Shown here piece after piece: positions 1 to 5,350 of a DNA stretch of 8,157 nt; position 1 is the first letter of the stretch; each line of letters starts with the position of its first letter. The stretch is from the NCBI GenBank assembly GCA_903918595.1, contig CAIXFB010000307.1, positions 1-8,157 of the forward strand, written 5' to 3'. Below the pieces are notes generated by a model, which saw nothing but the letters and a program-made list of their open reading frames with translations, did not search any database and was not told the origin of the DNA. Origin of the DNA: an uncultured Actinomycetes bacterium (lineage in GTDB: Bacteria; Actinomycetota; Actinomycetes; S36-B12). The translations under genes were made by a program, and so were the position numbers.

Positions 1-129
1 GATCGCCGCCGCGAGTTCAAAACTGCCTTGCCGTTATTCCGCCATCGGGATTTCTCCCGGATAGTGCGAAGCCCGCCATCTCTGGCCGAAGCCTTCAATT
101 GGGCGGGCATCTCAGAACTGTGGTGCTGA
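1..129 (+). other. Open frame entering from the left edge, possible C-terminal gene tail
   Basis: Frame 1 is open from the first base to a TGA at 127-129 and would encode 42 residues (starting DRRREF, ending SELWC). About two thirds of its third codon positions are G or C, which is compatible with coding but not decisive in DNA of this composition. I do not recognise the family. The segment PLFRHRDF faintly recalls the start of some MFS transporters, but nothing after it supports that. The opposite strand also has an open frame here (ATG at 110-108, running off the left edge), so the coding strand cannot be settled. It may simply be non-coding. Confidence 0.15.
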
Positions 130-183
130 CATCTCCGAACCGTTCATAAGTGTGATCCATACCCCTAGGTGAGCGCAACACCG

Positions 184-226
184 GGGTCCGTGGACCCGGG
201 ACGGGGGTTCCCGGGGAGCGGGTCCG
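184..226 (+). promoter_or_regulatory. GC-rich block with overlapping, mutually exclusive hairpins
   Basis: Three inverted repeats overlap here. GGGTC (184-188) pairs with GACCC (193-197). CCCGGGA (195-201) pairs perfectly with TCCCGGG (209-215) around a 7-nt loop. GGACCCG (192-198) pairs perfectly with CGGGTCC (219-225). They share bases, so they cannot all form together. No T-run follows, so a standard intrinsic terminator is not supported. It could be a terminator for an upstream gene of the kind seen in GC-rich bacteria, a leader structure, or only a result of the local C/G-rich composition. Confidence 0.3.
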
Positions 227-320
227 ACAAACGGGTCAGTCTGAGCGCCCGTTCCCCTTTCGTTCCAGAAGGGTCATCCACCTCTATATGACAAGATGAC
301 GATCATTCCAAGTTTCGTAT

Positions 321-333
321 CTCACGTGAGGGG
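321..333 (+). promoter_or_regulatory. Ribosome binding site overlapped by a perfect 10-bp palindrome
   Basis: CTCACGTGAG (321-330) is a perfect palindrome. Its right end runs into GAGGGG (328-333), the Shine-Dalgarno sequence five bases before the ATG at 339. The RBS supports the chosen start of the tautomerase gene. The palindrome could be an operator for a dimeric regulator or could arise by chance; no second copy was noticed in the window. Confidence 0.45.
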
Positions 334-338
334 TTCCC

Positions 339-545
339 ATGCCGTTGGTACACATTGAATGGTTTCCAGGACGCACAGTTGAGCAGAAGCGTGAAGTTCT
401 TGAGGTGCTCACACGCGAACTCAGCCGCATCGGTGAATGCCGGCCGGAGACGATAACCGTCTTGTTCACGGACGTCTCTCGCGATAACTGGGGACGTAAC
501 GGATACCTGTTCAGTGACAAATACGAGTATGACGACCAGCCCTAG
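339..545 (+). CDS. 4-oxalocrotonate tautomerase-like small tautomerase
   Basis: The 68-residue product matches the size and pattern of the 4-OT family of small cytoplasmic enzymes, which use an N-terminal proline as general base for keto-enol tautomerisation and assemble as oligomers. The protein begins MPLVHIEWFPGRT, so removal of Met exposes Pro1, and Arg11 of 4-OT is also present. By ungapped alignment, the 4-OT Arg39 position is Thr (TITV) and Phe50 is Trp (DNWG). That points to one of the many tautomerase-like proteins rather than true 4-oxalocrotonate tautomerase, so the substrate is unknown. GAGGGG lies at a good distance upstream. The gene sits 68 nt before the TSUP exporter and is probably co-transcribed with it. 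No other aromatic meta-cleavage gene is in the window. Confidence 0.85.
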   Translation: MPLVHIEWFPGRTVEQKREVLEVLTRELSRIGECRPETITVLFTDVSRDNWGRNGYLFSDKYEYDDQP

Positions 546-613
546 AGGGGCAGTCGACGTGGTGGCAATTCGCACTACGGTCAGGACTGATTCCATCAGG
601 AGCGGTCTTTCGC

Positions 614-1366
614 ATGACTGAACTGTTGGTAGCAGTGGTGGCAGGGTTCGGTGCTGGGCTCATGAATTCGGTGGTGGGCGCTGGCACTTTGATCAGTTTT
701 CCCGCGATGCTTGCGATAGGACTACCACCGCTATCGGCGAACGTCACCAGTGCCGTTGGCATCTTCCCTGGGAATGTCTCGGCGGCGTGGACGTATCGAG
801 CTGTGCTGCGCAGACCCGAGATGAGATCGATATCTCGACTGGCCACTTTCGCGATTGTGGCTGGGGCTTTCATGGGGGTTCCCCTCCTCCTCCTCATCCC
901 TCCTGCTGTCTTCTCTGCGGTGGTGCCGTGGCTCATACTCACTGCAGGGCTACTTACCCTGGCTCAGCCTTGGATTGCGCGGGCATTCAACAAGCCGCAG
1001 GGGGGGTCTCAGCCGAGACGATTCGTCATAGTCCTAGGCCTCACGCTGGCGGGAATCTACCTCTCGTACTTCGGAGCTGCGACCGGCGTAGTGGTCATTA
1101 GCGCGCTTCTATATGCAGGGATATCCGATCTGCAGTCCGTTAATGCGGTGAAGAACTTCGCCGTGGGAATCGCCAACACCGTCGTGGCCGTGGTCTTCAT
1201 CTTCGTGGCGCCGGTGAATATCCCCATTGCTGCCATGCTGGCATTGGGTGCGCTCGCGGGTGGATACATCGGGGGGCGATCCGCACAGCGTCTCTCTCCA
1301 ACACTCTTTCGAATAGTGATTGTGGCCGTTGCTCTCTTTGCGGCAGCCCTCTCGTTTGTCAACTGA
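614..1366 (+). CDS. TSUP family (TauE/SafE) membrane anion exporter
   Basis: This 250-residue protein is almost entirely hydrophobic, with about eight predicted membrane segments in two related halves, as expected for the TauE/SafE (TSUP) family. The first half has the signature GFGAGLMNSVVGAGTLISFP (residues 11-30) followed by LPPLSANVTSAVG (37-49). The second half has SYFGAATG (151-158), SDLQSVNAVKNFAVG (171-185) and AGGYIGGRSAQRLSP (215-229). Family members move sulfite, sulfoacetate, other sulfur-containing anions or organic acids across the inner membrane; the cargo here cannot be predicted. The start is supported by AGGAG at 598-602, 11 nt before the ATG. Length is typical. The neighbouring tautomerase suggests, without proving, an organic acid rather than sulfite. 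A 13-bp palindrome overlaps the stop codon. Confidence 0.9.
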   Translation: MTELLVAVVAGFGAGLMNSVVGAGTLISFPAMLAIGLPPLSANVTSAVGIFPGNVSAAWTYRAVLRRPEMRSISRLATFAIVAGAFMGVPLLLLIPPAVFSAVVPWLILTAGLLTLAQPWIARAFNKPQGGSQPRRFVIVLGLTLAGIYLSYFGAATGVVVISALLYAGISDLQSVNAVKNFAVGIANTVVAVVFIFVAPVNIPIAAMLALGALAGGYIGGRSAQRLSPTLFRIVIVAVALFAAALSFVN

Positions 1367-1375
1367 CTCAGTCAG
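1363..1375. promoter_or_regulatory. 13-bp palindrome at the exporter stop codon, possible operator
   Basis: CTGACT-C-AGTCAG is a perfect 6+1+6 palindrome that overlaps the TGA of the TSUP gene. It lies at the start of the 153-nt gap before the ZIP transporter gene. The short arms around one central base suit a protein-binding site rather than an RNA hairpin. It could serve a separate promoter for the ZIP gene, but I found no convincing -10/-35 pair in the gap and the regulator is unknown. Confidence 0.25.
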
Positions 1376-1457
1376 AGCGGCCGTGTTGCGGTAGGAGCGG
1401 TGACTCGTACCTGAATACCCGGTGTCTGTGCTTCCTGGAATTGAGCGTCACGGTCTC

Positions 1458-1519
1458 GTACAGGTTGGTATCCAGTTCTGGAGGTTCGCTGCCGCAGATT
1501 ACCTGTACCTTGCTCCATC
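1458..1519 (+). promoter_or_regulatory. Leader of the ZIP gene with inverted repeat and displaced RBS
   Basis: GTACAGGT (1458-1465) pairs perfectly with ACCTGTAC (1501-1508). A GGAGG (1480-1484) lies in the loop, 35 nt before the ATG, too far for normal initiation. TGGAG (1479-1483) can pair with CTCCA (1513-1517), which abuts the start codon. The two pairings interleave, so together they would make a pseudoknot. No purine-rich RBS occurs within 15 nt of the ATG. It does not match any metal riboswitch I know. The arms are short enough to be chance. Confidence 0.25.
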
Positions 1520-2344
1520 ATGGACGAAAATGTGGGGCTTGCTCTCGCGGTGACTCTCATCGCAGGTCTTGCGACTGTCGTGGGCAGTTTCATTGCATTA
1601 GTCGCCACACACACCAACCGAGTATTCCTCTCGCTTGCCCTGGGATTCAGTGCTGGCTCAATGCTCTACATCTCATTCATGGAACTGCTACCTCAGGCAC
1701 TGGCTCAACTCGGCGGTGATCGAGAGGGGATACCGGGGGTGCTCATTGCTTTCACGTGTGGAGCGGTTGTCATCGCGCTGATCGACCGCATCGTGCCGAA
1801 CTTCGGCAACCCACACGAGAATCTGTCTGTTGAGTCAATGTCGAGCAGCCCGAATAGGAGCCTCTATTTAAGTCAGTCCCGTCTGATGCGAACCAGTTCC
1901 TTTGTTGCAATCACAGTCGCACTGCACAACTTTCCGGAGGGAATTGCAGCCTTCGTCGTGACCGTGGATGAACCCGCACTGGGCATTGCGCTTGGTCTGG
2001 CCATTGCTGTGCACAATATTCCGGAAGGAATCGCGGTGTCCGTTCCCGTGTACTTCGCGACGGGTAGCAGGGTCAAGGCCTTCTACTACTCCGCGCTGAG
2101 CGGATTGGCGGAGCCGCTGGGCGCTATTCTCGCATTCCTAGTGCTGGCCCCGCTCATAACGCCATCCGTCATGGGCATCCTCCTGGCAGCAGTTGCCGGC
2201 GTCATGGTCTTCATCGCGCTCGATCAGATGATGCCCGTGGCCAGGGACTACGGGCATCCGCACCTGGTGATCTACGGAGTGATCGGTGGCATGTTTGTCA
2301 TGGGTATTTCCCTGTATGCCCTTTCCATGAGTGCAGTGGGCTAG
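1520..2344 (+). CDS. zupT: ZIP-family divalent metal transporter, ZupT-like
   Basis: The 274-residue inner-membrane protein has the ZIP arrangement of about eight helices. The metal-site signatures of the central helices are both intact: HNFPEG at residues 136-141 and HNIPEG at 165-170, followed by GLAEPLG at 195-201. The C-terminal part ALDQMMPVARDYGHPH (233-248) is also typical of bacterial ZupT/GufA-type proteins. These import Zn, and often Fe, Mn or Co, into the cytoplasm. The loop before the first signature helix (about residues 95-125) is polar and Ser-rich with a single His, not the His-rich loop of some ZIPs. The ATG is the only plausible start: the frame has a stop at 1442-1444 and no other ATG or GTG after it. 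No RBS is properly placed. The separate gap suggests its expression may be independent of the two upstream genes. The specific metal is not predictable, and the symbol is by similarity only. Confidence 0.88.
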   Translation: MDENVGLALAVTLIAGLATVVGSFIALVATHTNRVFLSLALGFSAGSMLYISFMELLPQALAQLGGDREGIPGVLIAFTCGAVVIALIDRIVPNFGNPHENLSVESMSSSPNRSLYLSQSRLMRTSSFVAITVALHNFPEGIAAFVVTVDEPALGIALGLAIAVHNIPEGIAVSVPVYFATGSRVKAFYYSALSGLAEPLGAILAFLVLAPLITPSVMGILLAAVAGVMVFIALDQMMPVARDYGHPHLVIYGVIGGMFVMGISLYALSMSAVG

Positions 2345-2347
2345 CAA

Positions 2348-2373
2348 TCGCCCAGGTGTTTTCTTCTGGGCGA
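2348..2373. terminator. Hairpin between convergent genes, possible bidirectional terminator
   Basis: TCGCCCAG (2348-2355) and CTGGGCGA (2366-2373) form a perfect 8-bp stem with a 10-nt loop, four bases after the ZIP stop codon. It lies 65 bases past the stop of the minus-strand dehydrogenase gene. The position between converging transcripts fits a terminator. Neither side has a T-run, so it would be a weak or non-canonical terminator. The rest of the 93-nt gap shows nothing recognisable. Confidence 0.5.
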
Positions 2374-2437
2374 ATCCAGTCCAGCGCCGGAATGGATGAG
2401 GGATGTATCTAGACGAGTCGATCGATGCGAGTTGCGT

Positions 2438-3331
2438 TCAGTCGCGCTGGGGCTTCTCCCATCCCATCAGGTAGGGATAGAGGTCCGCCATGTCAGCCAA
2501 TCCAAATCCCGAGTCAACGGATTGGGTCACCTCGCCGAGGACACCGTGAAGAACAGGCAGCGTCAGGTTGTTCAGGTCGGACATCGTGAGAATGAGTCGT
2601 AAATCTTTCTCCACGAGATCAAGACTCATTGTCACCGGGGACGTCTCAGAGAGAAATGATGCCTGCTTGTTGATCAGGTAGGGCGCGGCTACAGAGCTGT
2701 TTGCGAGCACTTCGTAGGCGTTGTCCCGATCAATTCCAGCCGATGTGGCCAACGCCATTCCTTCGGCGATGGCAGAATTCAATGCATAGAGGACGAGGTT
2801 GACAGCAAGTTTCATCTTCTGGCCCTGCCCTGCAGGTCCCACGTAGATGACCATTTTTGCAAAGGATTCGAGAACCGGGCGGAGCCTATCTACGACGTCA
2901 CTATCTCCACTCGCCATGACAAGAAGTTGTCGATTGAGGACTGATGACACGGAGCCTGATACGGGTCCATCGACGAAGGATGGGCGAAGAGCGGCGAATT
3001 CCTGAGCGAGGCGCTGTGCCGTGTCTGGACCGCTGGTTCCCATGTCGCAGACGATGGAGTCTTCAGTGAGGGCTTCTTGAAATTGTGGATCGAGCAGGAT
3101 TGATTCGGTTGCAGCACCGTGAGCAAATGAGCAGATGACGACGTCAGCACCAGCGACGGCGTCGTGGGGCGAAGTTGCATGTCTGCATCCCCAGCGCTCA
3201 GCGAGGTCGGCGGCTGCTGATGGTGTTCGGTTCCAGACTGCTACCGAATGCCCATCTTGTGCAAGTCGCTCAACCATCGCTTTGCCCATGCGTCCGGTTC
3301 CCAGAACAGCAACGTCACCCATGTTGATCAT
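2438..3331 (-). CDS. NAD(P)-dependent beta-hydroxyacid dehydrogenase (3-hydroxyisobutyrate dehydrogenase family)
   Basis: The 297-residue protein shows the beta-hydroxyacid dehydrogenase layout. An N-terminal Rossmann fold carries GTGRMG (11-16) after a beta strand, with WNRT (33-36) at the cofactor-ribose end of the second strand; Asn-Arg there is compatible with NADP or NAD. The substrate loop is DGPVSGS (121-127). The catalytic lysine is most likely Lys174 in GQGQKMKLAVN, with the usual Asn four residues later (Asn178). The all-helical C-terminal domain contains EKDLRLI (241-247). Family members oxidise 3-hydroxyisobutyrate, tartronate semialdehyde-related hydroxyacids and others, or reduce semialdehydes; substrate is unresolved. 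It is the last gene of the operon. The start is uncertain: ATGs at 3334, 3331 and 3322 overlap the end of hyuB by 20, 17 and 8 nt. GGAG at 3338-3335 slightly favours 3331, while homology fits any of them. Confidence 0.87.
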   Translation of the reverse strand: MINMGDVAVLGTGRMGKAMVERLAQDGHSVAVWNRTPSAAADLAERWGCRHATSPHDAVAGADVVICSFAHGAATESILLDPQFQEALTEDSIVCDMGTSGPDTAQRLAQEFAALRPSFVDGPVSGSVSSVLNRQLLVMASGDSDVVDRLRPVLESFAKMVIYVGPAGQGQKMKLAVNLVLYALNSAIAEGMALATSAGIDRDNAYEVLANSSVAAPYLINKQASFLSETSPVTMSLDLVEKDLRLILTMSDLNNLTLPVLHGVLGEVTQSVDSGFGLADMADLYPYLMGWEKPQRD

Positions 3332-5339
3332 CATCTCCGTTCTGCCACCATGAGGCAGCACGATCATGGACGAATTGGCGAGTCTGCTCTGTGGTCCGAG
3401 CGAGAAGTTCTCCGGTTCCCCAGTTCAAGATGACACCATATGTGCGCACGCAGTCTAGGGCGTCAATCTCGCCGCTTCTGAACCTTCGAGCCACGACTTC
3501 GGGATCACTTGTCAGCCATTCAACTCGGTTGCTCCGGATGCTCGCACGGAGTTTCACTGTTGCGTCTTCGTCCACCTGGAGACTGTCGGGGTCGAGTTCA
3601 TGACCGTGATGCGCGATCACGACTCCATAGTCCTTGGCTGCGCGATGGAGTGACACGTATCCGTCTCTCACGTCCTCAAGCACAGCCTGCGTATCTCGTC
3701 TTGTCGGGTCTCCCATCCCACCGCCACCTGAGCTCGGCCTGCTGAAGACGTCACCGGATACCAAGGCCACATTGGAAAATGACGCACCTAGGTACTGGGC
3801 ACCGGGGGTGCCCGGGTTGAGCCACAAGCCTTGTGCAGTCGATCCGAGCCCACCGCGGATTCCCCAAGGGATGCTTCGTGCTCGATCGCAGCAGTACGAC
3901 ATGACAGTTGCTGCGCTGTCGGAGAGACGTCCTCCCTTTTCGACCCCACAGCCACCGCGAAACTCGCCAGGCCCGCCCGAGTCGGGCACGATTTGATAGT
4001 GGGTTGTAACGACCGGATTGAGTCGCTCCTGTCCTTCAATCGGTTGGGACGCGAAGCCAGCGCCGAAGAGAGGTGACGCCGCGTTCGCTCCATCGGCACC
4101 AAAGCGCGCACCCCATCCGCCAACCATCCAGTCGTACCACATGAAGATGGGGTGACTGGGTTCGCGGATATCACGGCCTCCGACGAGCAGGTACTCAAGG
4201 TTGAAGGAGCATGCTGTTGCGCGTTCTGGAAGGACATGAGACCAAAGTTCAAAAATAGCGTTCAGCACCTTCTCGAACGCTCCAGAGACGAAACCACTCA
4301 CCGCTGTGGGCCACGTGGCATTGACAACGGTTCCAGTTGGACCGTAGTTGACATCAATGGATTGGTAGAAGCCTGCATTGACGGGTATGTCGGGAACGAA
4401 GTGTTTCGTGCCAGCAAGAATCCCGGAGAGTGTCGAGCCAAAGGTCGCGTTCATAAACGATGAGACGGCAGGTGCAGAACCGGTGAGGTCATAGGAGAGG
4501 CGATCACCGGCAATTGTCATTGTCACCTGGATGGGAATGAGGCCCTCGCCTTGTGATGGATCCGAATCCAGATAATCGGTGGCAGTCCAGGTGCCATCCG
4601 GCAATTCCAGGATCCTGGACTGAAGTTGGGTGCGAACGTTGCGGATCATTTCGTCGAAGGCCTGGATCACCACTTCACGGCTGTATCGTCCAACGAGCCG
4701 AAGAATCTCACGCTCACACACTCGCGTTGCCTCCGCTTGAGCGTTGAGGTCGCTGAGATTGTCTTGAGGGGCGCGAGTGTTGCCAACGATGAGACGCGCG
4801 ACATCTGCGCGGAATTGCCCCTGTGACCAGACTTTTGCGGATGAGATTCTCAGGCCTTCGCCAAAGTGCTCGCGAGCGTTGACATCGAATGATCCAGGGA
4901 CAAGGCCTCCCACGTCGCTCCAGTGGCCATTTGCCATCGCCCAGGCAATGAGGATGTTGTTGGCAAAGATGGGTCGAAGGACTCGAACATCGTTGAAGTG
5001 AGTCCCGCCGGCATAGGGATCATTCGTGATGAAGACGTCTCCTTCGTAAATATCCCCGGCAAATTCCTGGAGTATGTGCTGGCAAACGAGGTGATGAGTG
5101 CCGATATGAACAGCAACATCCTCATCTCCCTGCACAACGGTGTCTCCTGCGGCATTGGCCAGACTGCAGGAAAAATCCTTTGAGTAGATGACAAATGAAT
5201 GGCAGGTGGATCGGAACTGTTGAGCCATCAGTTCGACGGCGGTTCCGAAGGAATTCCGCAGAATCTCAAAAGTGACAGGGTCGAACAAGCCCTCTCCAGG
5301 AGATGTTCGCCGCGCCGTGCTACGTGCTCGTGGGGACAT
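3315..5339 (-). CDS. hyuB: Hydantoinase/oxoprolinase subunit B (HyuB)
   Basis: This 674-residue cytoplasmic protein is the partner of HyuA in the ATP-dependent hydantoinase/oxoprolinase/ketone-carboxylase family. The N-terminal part has FDPVTFEILRN (19-29). The family motif NDPYAGGTHFNDV is at 106-118 and GHWSDVGGLVPGS at 138-150. Near the end are PDSGGPGEFRGG (452-463) and SSGGGGMGDPTRRD (536-549), followed by YGVV (571-574). In this family the B subunit carries part of the active site and the A subunit provides ATP-dependent activation. About 100 residues follow YGVV, including a second similar motif, YGVILNWGTGELL (634-646); classical HyuB proteins are shorter (near 590 residues), so this is a longer subtype. 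The ATG at 5339 shares one base with the hyuA stop (TGATG) and has a strong RBS. An upstream in-frame TTG at 5375 is less likely. Substrate could be a hydantoin, lactam, oxoproline-like amide or ketone. Confidence 0.92.
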   Translation of the reverse strand: MSPRARSTARRTSPGEGLFDPVTFEILRNSFGTAVELMAQQFRSTCHSFVIYSKDFSCSLANAAGDTVVQGDEDVAVHIGTHHLVCQHILQEFAGDIYEGDVFITNDPYAGGTHFNDVRVLRPIFANNILIAWAMANGHWSDVGGLVPGSFDVNAREHFGEGLRISSAKVWSQGQFRADVARLIVGNTRAPQDNLSDLNAQAEATRVCEREILRLVGRYSREVVIQAFDEMIRNVRTQLQSRILELPDGTWTATDYLDSDPSQGEGLIPIQVTMTIAGDRLSYDLTGSAPAVSSFMNATFGSTLSGILAGTKHFVPDIPVNAGFYQSIDVNYGPTGTVVNATWPTAVSGFVSGAFEKVLNAIFELWSHVLPERATACSFNLEYLLVGGRDIREPSHPIFMWYDWMVGGWGARFGADGANAASPLFGAGFASQPIEGQERLNPVVTTHYQIVPDSGGPGEFRGGCGVEKGGRLSDSAATVMSYCCDRARSIPWGIRGGLGSTAQGLWLNPGTPGAQYLGASFSNVALVSGDVFSRPSSGGGGMGDPTRRDTQAVLEDVRDGYVSLHRAAKDYGVVIAHHGHELDPDSLQVDEDATVKLRASIRSNRVEWLTSDPEVVARRFRSGEIDALDCVRTYGVILNWGTGELLARTTEQTRQFVHDRAASWWQNGDDDQHG

Positions 5340-5350
5340 CACGCGTCCTT
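5337..5350 (-). promoter_or_regulatory. hyuB ribosome binding site and TGATG junction
   Basis: AAGGA (5350-5346) lies six bases before the ATG at 5339-5337. The hyuA stop TGA (5341-5339) shares its last base with this ATG. This spacing decides the hyuB start and indicates translational coupling, as expected for two subunits of one complex. Confidence 0.75.

Larger units (their letters stand above)
130..338 (+). other. Non-coding leader upstream of the tautomerase gene
   Basis: I see no gene in this stretch. It contains a GC-rich structured block (181-226) and a poor promoter candidate: a TATATG hexamer at 285-290, preceded 16 nt upstream by TTCCAG (263-268), which matches a -35 box weakly. 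It ends with a palindrome covering the ribosome binding site of the tautomerase gene. A promoter for the plus-strand genes is expected here from their layout, but none is convincing by sequence. Confidence 0.4.

Noticed and set aside
71..108. GCCCGCC/GGCGGGC inverted repeat as a terminator
   Set aside because: The 7-bp stem has a 24-nt loop and no T-run, and part of it lies in the open frame entering from the left edge.
890..908. Run of CTC/CTCAT triplets resembling a simple repeat
   Set aside because: It encodes consecutive leucines in a membrane helix of the TSUP protein (PLLLLIPP); too short and ordinary to be a repeat locus.
511..942. 143-residue open frame on the minus strand opposite the TSUP gene
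   Set aside because: It lies antisense to a gene with clear family motifs, has a low-complexity Arg/Ala/Thr/Pro-rich product and no recognisable domain.
1367..1519. Known metal riboswitch (Mn yybP-ykoY, NiCo or Mg types) in the ZIP leader
   Set aside because: I could not find the conserved core elements of these classes, only one short inverted repeat and a possible pseudoknot.
3788..4252. 154-residue open frame on the minus strand inside hyuB in another frame
   Set aside because: HyuB motifs run through the whole region in the main frame; the alternative product is Ser/Arg-rich and matches nothing.
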